Assembly: GCA_031253835.1 (NCBI GenBank) | Contig: JAIRVP010000008.1 | Coordinates: 1 to 64,000, forward strand | DNA length: 64,000 bases | Direction of reading: 5' to 3' | Source of the DNA: Burkholderia sp. | GTDB taxonomy: Bacteria; Pseudomonadota; Gammaproteobacteria; Burkholderiales; Burkholderiaceae | Shown: in pieces, positions 43,753 to 52,337 of the stretch | Position numbering within the stretch: the first letter of the stretch is position 1 | Layout of the letters: every line of letters begins with the position of its first letter | The notes under the pieces: model-generated | Databases searched by the model: none | What the model was told of the DNA's origin: nothing | The model's input: only the letters and a program-made list of their open reading frames with translations | Made by a program: the position numbers and the translations under genes

Positions 43753-45261
43753 ATGGCAAGAACGGCCCGGATCGTCGAAATCCCGTCGCTCGGCGCGCTC
43801 GACCGCGCGGCCGGCGACCTGAGCCGCCAGCTCGCGCAGGCCCTGCGCGACGCGGTGCGCCGCGGCGACGTCCGGCCCGGCGACACGCTGCCGTCCACGC
43901 GGCTGCTGGCGGCGGCGCTGCAGGTCGCGCGCGGCACCGTCGTCGATGCGTATGCGCAGCTCATCGCCGAAGGCTTTCTCGAATCGCGCGGCGGCGCGGG
44001 CACGCGGGTCGCGAACGCGCTCGCCGAACCGCCGCGCGACAACACGCCCGCACCGCCGGCACCGCGCCAGCGCCCGGCGCACGCCGGGCTGCCCGAGCCC
44101 GCCGCCACCTTTGCGCGGATCGCCCGCGAATTCAACCCGCTCCCGGCCATGCCGTTCGCGATCTCGGTGCCGGTCGGGCTCACCGCGCCCGACGACGTCT
44201 GGCGCCGGCTCGGCAACCGCCTGCGCGCCCGCGGCGCCGGCGCGCCGTCCGGCTATGCCGATCCGCAAGGCGCGCTGCCGCTGCGCGAAGCGATCGCCGA
44301 CTATGTGCGCCGGTCACGCTCGGTGCGCTGCGATGCCGGCCAGGTGGTCATCACGAGCGGCACGCAGCAGGGGCTGCATCTCGCGAGCCAGGTGCTGCTC
44401 GGCGACAACGACCGCGCATGGGTCGAGAATCCCGCCTATCGCGGCATCACCGCGCTGCTCGAAAGCACCGGGCGGCGCGATGCGATGGTGCGCGTGCCGG
44501 TCGACGCGGACGGCCTCGACGTCGACGCCGGCATCCGTCTCGCGCCGGATGCCCGTGCCGCGTTCGTCACGCCGTCGCACCAGTACCCGCTCGGCATGCC
44601 GCTGAGCATGGCGCGGCGCAACGCGCTGCTCGCGTGGGCGCGCGCGCATCGCGCGTGGGTGGTGGAGGACGACTACGACAGCGAGCTGCGCTACGAAGGC
44701 TATCCGTTCCCGTCGCTGCAGGGGCTCGACCCCGATCGCGTGATCTACCTCGGCACGTTCAGCAAGATCCTGTTTCCGTCGCTGCGGCTCGGCTACGTGA
44801 TCGCCCCCGACGATCTCGTGCCCGCGTTCTGCGGCGCGCGCGCGCTGATGGATCGCCATGCGCCGACCGCCGACCAGCACGTGCTGGCCGCGTTCATCGC
44901 GGAAGGCCATCTCGACCGCCACATCCGCCGCGTGCGCGGCGTGTATGCGGAACAGCGCGCGCTGCTGATCGACACGCTCGGCGCGCGGCTGCCGCGCGAG
45001 CGTGCGTGGGTACAGCCGGGCGACCAGGGGATGCACGTCGTGCTGTGGCTTGCGGCAGGCATCGACGATCTCGACGTGGTCGCGCGCGCCGCGCAGGCCG
45101 GCGTCGCGGTGCGCGCCGTGTCGCCGATGTTCGCGCCCGGCACGGCCCGCCCGGGGCTCGTGCTCGGCTTCGGCGGATTCGGCCGCGCGCAGATGGAGGC
45201 CGCCGCGCAACGGCTCGCGGACGTGGTTTCGTCAGCGGAATCGCGGCCGCGCACGCCGTAA
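43753..45261 (+). CDS. MocR/PdxR-family transcriptional regulator (GntR-aminotransferase fusion)
   Basis: 502 aa from ATG 43753. The N-terminal winged HTH of the GntR type reads LAQALRDAVRRGDVRPGDTL, then PSTRLLAAALQVARGTVVDAY. The remainder is a fold-type I aminotransferase domain, with ITSGTQQGLHLASQVLL, VEDDYDSELRYEGYPF, and the PLP lysine in YLGTFSKILFPSLRLGYV. MocR proteins use pyridoxal phosphate as an effector. It is divergent from PaiB, a common pairing for regulators of pyridoxal or polyamine genes. Confidence 0.93.
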   Translation: MARTARIVEIPSLGALDRAAGDLSRQLAQALRDAVRRGDVRPGDTLPSTRLLAAALQVARGTVVDAYAQLIAEGFLESRGGAGTRVANALAEPPRDNTPAPPAPRQRPAHAGLPEPAATFARIAREFNPLPAMPFAISVPVGLTAPDDVWRRLGNRLRARGAGAPSGYADPQGALPLREAIADYVRRSRSVRCDAGQVVITSGTQQGLHLASQVLLGDNDRAWVENPAYRGITALLESTGRRDAMVRVPVDADGLDVDAGIRLAPDARAAFVTPSHQYPLGMPLSMARRNALLAWARAHRAWVVEDDYDSELRYEGYPFPSLQGLDPDRVIYLGTFSKILFPSLRLGYVIAPDDLVPAFCGARALMDRHAPTADQHVLAAFIAEGHLDRHIRRVRGVYAEQRALLIDTLGARLPRERAWVQPGDQGMHVVLWLAAGIDDLDVVARAAQAGVAVRAVSPMFAPGTARPGLVLGFGGFGRAQMEAAAQRLADVVSSAESRPRTP

Positions 45262-45385
45262 AAGGTTGTCGGCGGGCAACAAACGTAATCGTCTGTAAAT
45301 CCTGCAAGCAAACGGCCGTTTCAACCGCCGGCGCGCATGCACGGTTTGCTAGGATCGCGCGTCTTCCATCCGCGCTCCTGCCGCC

Positions 45386-47614
45386 TTGAATCGCTTCGCG
45401 CCGTTTCTCCGAGATACGTGGCTCCGTTGCCGCGCCCGTGTCGCACCGTTCGCCGCTGCCTGCCGCGCGCGCCTCCGCGCACTGTGCGCGGGCGTGCTGC
45501 ATCGCCTGCGCCATCCGACGCGGCGCGGCGTGGCGCTGACGCTCGCCGCGATACCCGTGCTGGGCCTGCTGGTCCTGCTCGCGTTCGTCCCGTTCACGCC
45601 GAGCATCGGCGACATCCGCAAGGCGCGCATCGACCGCCCCGCACGCGTGCTGTCCGCCGACGGCCAGCTGATCGCCGAGTTCCGGCCGGTGAACCGCGAA
45701 TGGGTGCCGCTCAAGCAGATCTCGCCGCACATGGTCGACGCGCTGATCGCGACCGAAGACCACCGCTTCTATTCGCACCACGGCATCGACTTGCGCCGCA
45801 CGCTCGCGGCCGGGCTGCATACCTTCTCGGGCGACCGCCAGGGCGGCTCGACGATCACGCAACAGCTCGCACGCAACCTGTATCCGGACGAAGTCGGCCG
45901 CGCGCCGACGCTCACGCGCAAGGTGAAGGAGCTGATCACCGCGTTCAAGATCGAATCGGTGTACAGCAAGGACGAGATCCTCGAAACCTACCTGAACACG
46001 GTGCCGTTCCTGTACAACGCGTACGGCGTCGAAATGGCCGCGCGCACCTACTTCGGCAAGTCGGCGGACCAGCTCGACATCGCGGAAAGCGCCACGCTCG
46101 TCGGGATGCTGAAGGGCAACAGCTACTACAACCCGGTGCTGAATCCGGAGCGCGCGGTCCAGCGGCGCAACATCGTGCTCGGCCGGATGGCGCAGATGGG
46201 CATGCTCACGCCGCAGCAGCTCGCGAAGCTGCAGCGCGAGCCGCTGCGCGTCGATTTCGAGCCGCAGACGGCGCAGCCGAGCCTCGCGCCGCACTTCGCG
46301 GTCCAGTTGCGCAAGTGGCTGATCGCGTGGGCCGACCGCAACAACTACGATCTCTACGCCGACGGCCTCGTCGTGCGCACGACGCTCGACGCGCAGTTGC
46401 AGGACATGGCCACGCAGGCGCTGACGCGACAAACCGAGCGGCTGCAGTCGGTCGCCGACAGCGCGTGGCGCGGCCCGTCCGGCTGCGGGCTGCGCAACGA
46501 CCTGTTCCGCGGCTTCATCCGCCAGACGCCCGAATATCGCCAGTTGCGCGACACGGGGCTCGCCGATGTGCCGGCGCTGAAGCAGCTCGGCGCAAACCGC
46601 GATTTCATGCGCGCGCTGTGCGAGCGCAAGACGCAGGTACAGGCCGGCTTCGTCGCGATCGATCCGCGCAACGGCGCGATCCGCGCGTGGGTCGGCAGCC
46701 CCGATTTCGGCAGCGAGCCCTTCGACCACGTCGCGCAGGCGCGGCGCCAGCCGGGTTCGACGTTCAAGCCGTTCGTCTATGGCGCCGCATTCGCGGACGG
46801 CATGCGGCCGGACGATACGTTCGTCGACCGCCCCGTCGCCATTCCGATCGGCGGCCGCGCCGTGTGGCGCCCGACCGATGCGGAACCGCCGACCGGCGAG
46901 CCGATGACGCTGCGCGACGCGCTCGCCCTGTCGCGCAACCGCGTCACCGCGCAGGTGATGCAGCACGAAGGCGCCGGAAAGGTCGCGCAGCTGGCGCGCG
47001 CGATGGGTGTGCGCGACAGTCCGCTCGAGGCGGTGCCGTCGCTCGCGCTCGGCACGAGCCCCGTCACGCTGAAGGAGATGGTGTCCGCGTACGGCACGAT
47101 CGCGAACCGCGGCGTGTACGTCGCGCCGCAGATGATCACGCGCATCGAGGACCGCGACGGCAAGGTGCTCGCCGCGTTCGGCAGCGCGCCGCCCGAACGC
47201 GCACTGCCGGCGCCGGCCGCGCAGACGCTCGTCGACGTGATGCGCGACGTCGTCGATCGCGGCACCGGCGCCGACATCCGCTCGCGCTACGGGATCCGCG
47301 TCGACGTCGCCGGCAAGACCGGCACGACGCAGGACAACGCGGACGGCTGGTTCATCCTGATGCATCCGCAGCTCGTGGCCGGCGCGTGGGTCGGCTTCGA
47401 CGACGGCAGCGTGACGCTGCGCAGCGACTACTGGGGCGCAGGCGCGCACAGCGCGCTGCCGATCGTCGGCTCGTTCTACGATGCGGCGCTGCGTGCGCGG
47501 GCGATCGATCCGCACGCGCAGTTCTCGCCGGACTTCCGGCCGCGCAGCGCGCCGGCGCCGAGGCGGCGCCCGCAGCATTCGGGCCTGTTCGACTGGCTGA
47601 GGTTCTTCCGCTGA
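45386..47614 (+). CDS. Class A penicillin-binding protein (PBP1A-type)
   Basis: 742 aa. A basic N-terminus and one membrane span (GVALTLAAIPVLGLLVLLAF) are followed by the GT51 transglycosylase domain: IATEDHRFYSHHGIDLRRTL with catalytic glutamate, GGSTITQQLARNLY, RKVKELITAFKIES and SKDEILETYLNTVPF. The transpeptidase domain has the active-site serine in RQPGSTFKPFVYGAAF (S-T-F-K), the S-R-N box in ALSRNRVTAQVM, and the K-T-G box in VAGKTGTTQDNADGWF. It polymerises and crosslinks peptidoglycan in the periplasm. Its two-cysteine loop (SGCGLRND, ALCERKT) between the domains is unusual. It stands alone. Confidence 0.95.
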   Translation: MNRFAPFLRDTWLRCRARVAPFAAACRARLRALCAGVLHRLRHPTRRGVALTLAAIPVLGLLVLLAFVPFTPSIGDIRKARIDRPARVLSADGQLIAEFRPVNREWVPLKQISPHMVDALIATEDHRFYSHHGIDLRRTLAAGLHTFSGDRQGGSTITQQLARNLYPDEVGRAPTLTRKVKELITAFKIESVYSKDEILETYLNTVPFLYNAYGVEMAARTYFGKSADQLDIAESATLVGMLKGNSYYNPVLNPERAVQRRNIVLGRMAQMGMLTPQQLAKLQREPLRVDFEPQTAQPSLAPHFAVQLRKWLIAWADRNNYDLYADGLVVRTTLDAQLQDMATQALTRQTERLQSVADSAWRGPSGCGLRNDLFRGFIRQTPEYRQLRDTGLADVPALKQLGANRDFMRALCERKTQVQAGFVAIDPRNGAIRAWVGSPDFGSEPFDHVAQARRQPGSTFKPFVYGAAFADGMRPDDTFVDRPVAIPIGGRAVWRPTDAEPPTGEPMTLRDALALSRNRVTAQVMQHEGAGKVAQLARAMGVRDSPLEAVPSLALGTSPVTLKEMVSAYGTIANRGVYVAPQMITRIEDRDGKVLAAFGSAPPERALPAPAAQTLVDVMRDVVDRGTGADIRSRYGIRVDVAGKTGTTQDNADGWFILMHPQLVAGAWVGFDDGSVTLRSDYWGAGAHSALPIVGSFYDAALRARAIDPHAQFSPDFRPRSAPAPRRRPQHSGLFDWLRFFR

Positions 47615-47624
47615 TCGCGGGGCC

Positions 47625-47650
47625 GCCGGCCGGCTGAAACACCGGCCGGC
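47625..47650. terminator. Hairpin between the PBP gene and the deaminase gene
   Basis: A perfect 9-bp stem (GCCGGCCGG 47625-47633 with CCGGCCGGC 47642-47650) and an 8-nt loop lie between convergent stops, 11 bp after the PBP stop. No T-tract. Confidence 0.55.
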
Positions 47651-47667
47651 GTAACACGCAGTCGCGC

Positions 47668-48768
47668 TCAGCCTGCCGCGAGCGTATCGGCCAGCGTGTC
47701 GAACTCCGGCGCCCACGCGGCACGCCACGCCGCCTTCGTTGCATCGTCGACCCATGCGCCGTCGATCCCGTTCAGCATGAACTGCTTCAGGTCGGCCACG
47801 GAGAAGCCGAAATGGCTGAACATCAGCTCCCACGCTTCGCTCGGATTGACCTTGTGCAGCGTCGGATCGTCGGTGTTCGGATGGATCTTCAGCCCGAGGC
47901 CCGGCATCTTGCGCATCGGATGCAGCTCCGCCCATTGCTCCGGCGGCAGCGTGCGCAGGTAGTACGAATTCGTCGGCACGACGGTGAAGACGATCCCGCG
48001 CTCCGCGTAGCGCGCGCACAGCTCGGGGTTGTCGACGATCGTATAGCCGTGATCGACGCGATCGACCTGCAGCAGGTCGACGGCCGTCTCGACGTTGCGC
48101 CACGGCATCCCGAACTCGCCCGCATGCGCGGTCGTGCGGAAGCCGGCCGCGCGTGCATTGCGGTACGCCTTCCAGAACAGCTCCGGCGGCCGGTCGTTCT
48201 CGCGATAGTCGATGCCGAGCCCCGCCACTTCGTCCGCGCGGTTCGCTTTCATCCATTCGACGATCGCCACGGCTTCGTCAGGATCCTGCTCGCGGTCGAT
48301 GCTCGGAATCAGGCATGCGCCGACCCCGAAATCGCGCGCGGCATCGCGGATCGCGGTGACGATCGCCGCCTGCGCATCCGCATACGCGATGCCCGATACG
48401 CGCACCGTGCCGGTCGGATTCCAGAAGAATTCTGCATGCCGAACGTTGTGCGCGGCCGCATCTTCCAGATACTCATACGCGATCCGCCGCAGGTCGTCGG
48501 GCTGCGTGAGCAGATACCTGTCGAGCGCGCGCAGCACATGCAGCACGCCGACCGGTTTCTCGCCGCGCGCATAGAACGCATCGATTTCCGCGCGCTCGAT
48601 CGGCGCGCCGCTGCGCTCCGCGAGTGCGATAAACGTGTCGTGCCGCACCGCGCCGAGCAGGTGGCAATGCAGCTCGACCTTCGGCAGCTTGTGGAAGAAG
48701 GCCCGATGGGCCGGCGTGATCTCGATGCCCGTGCGCGCGGCCGGGACGTTACCTGGTGTTGCCTTCAT
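47668..48768 (-). CDS. Adenosine deaminase family protein
   Basis: 366 aa from ATG 48768. The amidohydrolase metal motif is visible at LPKVELHCHLLGAVRHDTF, followed by GLGIDYRENDRPPELFW, FRTTAHAGEFGMPWRNVE, VDRVDHGYTI (catalytic H-G) and LKIHPNTDDPTLHK (metal D). The usual C-P-x-S-N motif reads VVPTNSYYL here, which separates it from classical adenosine deaminases and suggests a different nucleoside or purine substrate. It is downstream of an NCS2 purine permease on the same strand (46-bp gap), so it acts on imported purines or nucleosides. Confidence 0.85.
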   Translation of the reverse strand: MKATPGNVPAARTGIEITPAHRAFFHKLPKVELHCHLLGAVRHDTFIALAERSGAPIERAEIDAFYARGEKPVGVLHVLRALDRYLLTQPDDLRRIAYEYLEDAAAHNVRHAEFFWNPTGTVRVSGIAYADAQAAIVTAIRDAARDFGVGACLIPSIDREQDPDEAVAIVEWMKANRADEVAGLGIDYRENDRPPELFWKAYRNARAAGFRTTAHAGEFGMPWRNVETAVDLLQVDRVDHGYTIVDNPELCARYAERGIVFTVVPTNSYYLRTLPPEQWAELHPMRKMPGLGLKIHPNTDDPTLHKVNPSEAWELMFSHFGFSVADLKQFMLNGIDGAWVDDATKAAWRAAWAPEFDTLADTLAAG

Positions 48769-48814
48769 TTCAGTCTCTTTTGCGGTAGTGCCATTGCGTC
48801 GCGAAAGCCGTCTC

Positions 48815-50164
48815 TCAGTGCGGCTTCACGACGGTCCAGAAGTAATAGCCGAGCGGAATCGCGAGCACGACGAGCCCCCACGACACGTCGCGCCAGCGGC
48901 CGGCCAGCAGCTTGACGAGCACGTAGCACAGCAGCCCGCCTGCGATCCCGGTGCCGAAGCTGTTCGACATCAGCGTGAGCAGCACCATCGACATCACGGG
49001 CAGCGCATCGGTGAAGTCGTCGAAATGCGTATGACGGATCGTCGCGAACATCGACAGCCCGATCAGGATCAGCGCCGGTGCGGTCGCCTCCTTCGGGATC
49101 GCGAGCGCGACCGGCACGAACAGCAGCATCGCGGCGAACAGCACGGCCGCGGCCAGCGACGACAATCCGCTGCGGCCCCCGGCCTCGACGCCTGCCGCCG
49201 ATTCGATCAGCGCGGTGAGCGCAGGAATGCCGAACACGGGCCCGAGCGTCGCGGCGAGCGAATCGACGAGGAACGGCCGGTTGATGTTCGGCAGGTTGCC
49301 CTGTTCGTCGAGCAGGTTCGCCTTCGCGCCGACCGCGAGCGCGGTGCCGAGCGTCGAGAAGAATTCCGCCGCGAAGAACGCGAACAGGTACGGTGCGGCC
49401 GCGAGGCTCAACGCGCTGCGGATGTCGAGCTTGAACGCGATCGGCGCGATGCTGTGCGGCAGCGACACGAACGACGCAGGCAGGTGCGTAACGCCCAGCG
49501 GTACGCCGGCCGCGGCCGCGACGAGGATCGCGACCAGGATCGCGCCGGGCACCTTGCGCGCCTGCAGCACGATCGCCACCGCGAGGCCGATCAGCGCGAC
49601 GAGCGCGCCCGGCCGCGAGAAGTCGCCGAGCGCGAACGCATTGGTCTTCACGTTCGCGACGACCATCCCCGCGTTGCGCAGCCCGAGCATCGTCACGAAC
49701 AGCCCGATCGACGCGCCGAGCCCGAGCTTGATCTGCACCGGTATCAGCCGCATCACGACGCCGCGCGCGCCGAGTATCGTCAGCAGGAAGAACAGCACGC
49801 CCGACACGCACGCGATGCCGAGGCCCGTCTGCCAGCCGACGTGTTCCGTCGTCGCGAGCGTCACGCCGATGATGACCGAGCCGCCGATGCCGGGGCCGAC
49901 GAGGAACGGCAGGTTCGCGTAGAGCCCCATCAGCGTCGTGAACAGCACGAACACGATGATCGTCGCGGTCGTCGCCGCGCCGCGCTCCATGCCGCCGGTG
50001 GAAAGCAGCGACGGGATCACGACGAGCAGGTACGCGGCGGCGAGGAACGACGTGACGCCCGCGATCGTCTCGGTGCGCACGCTCGTGCCGCGCGCGGCGA
50101 GCGCGAAGCGGCGTTCGAGCCAGTTGGCCGGCGCTCGCGCCGGGATCGTGTCAGTCGCTGACAT
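48815..50164 (-). CDS. NCS2 family purine permease (AzgA-like)
   Basis: 449 aa from ATG 50164 with an AGGAG ribosome binding site. It has the outline of the AzgA/GhxP-type purine transporters: FALAARGTSVRTETIAGVTSFLAAAYLLVV at the N-terminus, AATTATIIVFVLFTTLMGLYANLPFLVGPGIG, GLGASIGLFVTMLGLRNAGMV, and PFLVDSLAATLGPVFGIPALTALIESAAGVEAGGRSGLSSL, the last being highly typical. Twelve to fourteen hydrophobic segments. It imports adenine, guanine or hypoxanthine with protons. It is divergent from the LysR gene and upstream of the deaminase gene. Confidence 0.93.
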   Translation of the reverse strand: MSATDTIPARAPANWLERRFALAARGTSVRTETIAGVTSFLAAAYLLVVIPSLLSTGGMERGAATTATIIVFVLFTTLMGLYANLPFLVGPGIGGSVIIGVTLATTEHVGWQTGLGIACVSGVLFFLLTILGARGVVMRLIPVQIKLGLGASIGLFVTMLGLRNAGMVVANVKTNAFALGDFSRPGALVALIGLAVAIVLQARKVPGAILVAILVAAAAGVPLGVTHLPASFVSLPHSIAPIAFKLDIRSALSLAAAPYLFAFFAAEFFSTLGTALAVGAKANLLDEQGNLPNINRPFLVDSLAATLGPVFGIPALTALIESAAGVEAGGRSGLSSLAAAVLFAAMLLFVPVALAIPKEATAPALILIGLSMFATIRHTHFDDFTDALPVMSMVLLTLMSNSFGTGIAGGLLCYVLVKLLAGRWRDVSWGLVVLAIPLGYYFWTVVKPH

Positions 50165-50258
50165 GGTGGTTCTCCTGTGATTCCGAATATTGTCCTGTGT
50201 CGGTTCCTGCAGCGCGGTCTTATACTGCCGCGTACCGCATCCCGACCGTTATTGCCCG

Positions 50259-51170
50259 ATGTCGTCCGACCGCTCGTCGCTGCTGCCCGCGCTCACGCTG
50301 CGGCAGGTCCAGCACTTCGTCGTCCTTGCCCACGCACGCAGCTTCACGCAAGCCGCGCAGGCGCTGTCGCTCACGCAGCCCGCGCTCACCGCGTCGATCC
50401 GCCAGATCGAGTTCCTGCTCGGCGGGCGCCTGTTCGCGCGCACCGCGCACCGGCTCACGCTCACCACCGCCGGCGAAGCCGTGCTGCCGCTCGCCGAACG
50501 CCTGCTCAACCAGGCACGCGGCACCTTCGACGACATGACGCGGCTCATCGGCGAACGCATCCAGACCGTGCGCATCGCGTTCATCCCGTCGGTTGCGGGC
50601 CGCCTGCTGCCCGCGCTCAACACGCTGCGCGGCACGCACCCCACGCTGCGCTTCACGCTCACCGACCTGCCGAACAGCGCGCTCGTCGAAGCCGTGCGCG
50701 ACAGCGTCGCGGATCTCGGCATCGGCGTGCGCGAACCCGACAGCGACGACGGCACGCTGCGCTACCAGCAGCTGTTCGAGGACGAGATCGTGATCGTCGT
50801 GCGGCACGACGACCCGCTTGCCCGCGCGAAGAGCGTCACGTGGGCGAAGCTCGTCGATCGCGAGCTCGCGGTGTTCGTGCGCGGCAGCGTCAGCGAATCG
50901 CTGCATCGCACCGGCGGCGCCGAGAAGCTGCGCCTGAACGTCACGTACCGGATGGAGTACACCGAGCCGCTTTACGCACTTGCGCGCAACGGCCTCGCGA
51001 CCGCGGTGCTGCCGAGCCTCTACACGATGCATCTGCACGACCCCGAACTCGTCGCGCTGCGCGTCGACAAACCGCGCGTCACGCGGGCGATCTCGCTGAT
51101 CTCGCTCGCCGCCGACGATCGCGGCCCGCACGTGCGCGCGTGCCGCGAGTGGATTGCGAAGCACATCTGA
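50259..51170 (+). CDS. LysR-family regulator of the purine cluster
   Basis: 303 aa from ATG 50259. The N-terminal HTH is LTLRQVQHFVVLAHARSFTQ then AAQALSLTQPALTASIRQIE, with a wing GGRLFARTAHRLTLTTAGEA. The effector domain follows (PTLRFTLTDLPNSALVEAV...). It is divergent from the purine permease/deaminase operon and close to the nucleoside hydrolase/porin pair. The simplest reading is control of nucleoside uptake and salvage. The effector is unknown. Confidence 0.9.
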   Translation: MSSDRSSLLPALTLRQVQHFVVLAHARSFTQAAQALSLTQPALTASIRQIEFLLGGRLFARTAHRLTLTTAGEAVLPLAERLLNQARGTFDDMTRLIGERIQTVRIAFIPSVAGRLLPALNTLRGTHPTLRFTLTDLPNSALVEAVRDSVADLGIGVREPDSDDGTLRYQQLFEDEIVIVVRHDDPLARAKSVTWAKLVDRELAVFVRGSVSESLHRTGGAEKLRLNVTYRMEYTEPLYALARNGLATAVLPSLYTMHLHDPELVALRVDKPRVTRAISLISLAADDRGPHVRACREWIAKHI

Positions 51171-51197
51171 TCCCGATCGCGTTGCAACGGCCCGCGT

Positions 51198-52250
51198 TCA
51201 GGGCAGCTTCGCGATGCGCTCGACGAGCGTCGCGTAGAAACGGTCCGCGTCGACCTCGTTGATCCACGTCGCGTTCGCCGCACGGCCGCTGCGCCCGTTC
51301 CAGTCGACGATCGTTTCGCCGAGCGTCCACTGCCCGGTCGTCTCGACCACCACGTTCACCTTGCGCCCGCTGAACAACGTCGGATCGACGAGATAGCCGA
51401 CGGCCGTCGGGTCGTACATCGGTGCGTCTTCGACGCCGCGCCGCTTCTTGTTGTACGCGAGCTCGGCATCCATGATGTCCGCAACGATCTTGCCGCAGCG
51501 ATTGCCGAGCGCGCGGAACGGCGCGACGCGCGCCGGCGTGATCGGCGCCTTCACCGCGACGTCGCGCGGCAGCACGACGATCGGCACGCCGCTGCCGAAC
51601 ACGACTTCGGCCGCCTGCGGGTCGACGTAGATGTTGAATTCCGCGGCCGGCGTGATGTTGCCGCGCTCGAAGAACGCGCCGCCCATCAGCACGATTTCGC
51701 GCAGTGCGCCGCGAATCTGCGGCGCTTCGACCAGCGCGGCCGCGATGTTCGTCAGCGGGCCGAGCGCGCACAGCGTCACGCTGTTCGGTGCCGCGCGGCT
51801 CAGCGTATCGACGAGATACGACACCGCGTGGCCGGCAGCGAGCGGCGCGCGCGGCTCGTGCAGTTCGACGCCTTCGAGCCCCGTCCTGCCGTGCACGTTC
51901 GCGGCCGTCACGAGATCGCGCACGAGCGGACGCGGGCAGCCCGCATAGACCGGCAGCGTCTTCGTGCGGCCGGCCCAGTCGCGGATGATCCGCGCATTGC
52001 GTTCGGTCAGGTCGAGCGGCACGTTGCCCGCGACAGCCGTCAGCGCGCGCACGTCGAGCCGGTCCTGCGCGCCGAGCGCGAGCAGGATCGCGATGGCGTC
52101 GTCCTGCCCCGGGTCGGTATCGATGATCACCGTGCGGCGCGCGGCGTCGCCGCCGGCCGCGAACGCGCCCGCTTCGGGCAGCAGCGCGGTGCCGGCCAGC
52201 GCGGCGGACAGTTTCAGGAAGGTGCGGCGGGATGCGATCGGATGGGTCAT
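51198..52250 (-). CDS. Nucleoside hydrolase, Tat-exported
   Basis: 350 aa. It begins with a twin-arginine signal (SRRTFLKLSAALAGTALL). The nucleoside-hydrolase domain opens with VIIDTDPGQDDAIAILLAL, whose four aspartates bind calcium, then TAVAGNVPLDLTERNARII, LGPLTNIAAAL, IVLMGGAFFERGNITPAAEFNIYVDP and YDPTAVGYLVDP. These enzymes split a nucleoside into base and ribose. An exported version would work in the periplasm, giving free bases for the NCS2 permease. It follows the porin gene with an 87-bp gap. Confidence 0.92.
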   Translation of the reverse strand: MTHPIASRRTFLKLSAALAGTALLPEAGAFAAGGDAARRTVIIDTDPGQDDAIAILLALGAQDRLDVRALTAVAGNVPLDLTERNARIIRDWAGRTKTLPVYAGCPRPLVRDLVTAANVHGRTGLEGVELHEPRAPLAAGHAVSYLVDTLSRAAPNSVTLCALGPLTNIAAALVEAPQIRGALREIVLMGGAFFERGNITPAAEFNIYVDPQAAEVVFGSGVPIVVLPRDVAVKAPITPARVAPFRALGNRCGKIVADIMDAELAYNKKRRGVEDAPMYDPTAVGYLVDPTLFSGRKVNVVVETTGQWTLGETIVDWNGRSGRAANATWINEVDADRFYATLVERIAKLP

Positions 52251-52293
52251 GGTCGAGCTCTCAAGAAAACGCCGGGCCGCCCCAAGTCTTCCT

Positions 52294-52309
52294 GGCCCCC
52301 TCGGGGGCC
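52294..52309 (-). terminator. Hairpin between porin and nucleoside hydrolase
   Basis: GGCCCC and GGGGCC form a 6-bp stem with a 4-nt loop in the 87-bp gap between porin and nucleoside hydrolase. No T-tract. It could partly attenuate read-through or only end the porin message. Confidence 0.3.
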
Positions 52310-52337
52310 TGTTGCGAAGCGGCAGGTCGGGGGGCGC

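Noticed and set aside
44894..48256. A very long minus-strand frame (1120 codons) across the MocR, PBP and deaminase genes
   Set aside because: It overlaps three well-supported genes and its composition is that of antisense GC-rich DNA.
50165..50258. Possible purine riboswitch before the NCS2 permease gene
   Set aside because: The 94-bp gap is too short and lacks the conserved stems of known purine riboswitches; a LysR site is more likely.
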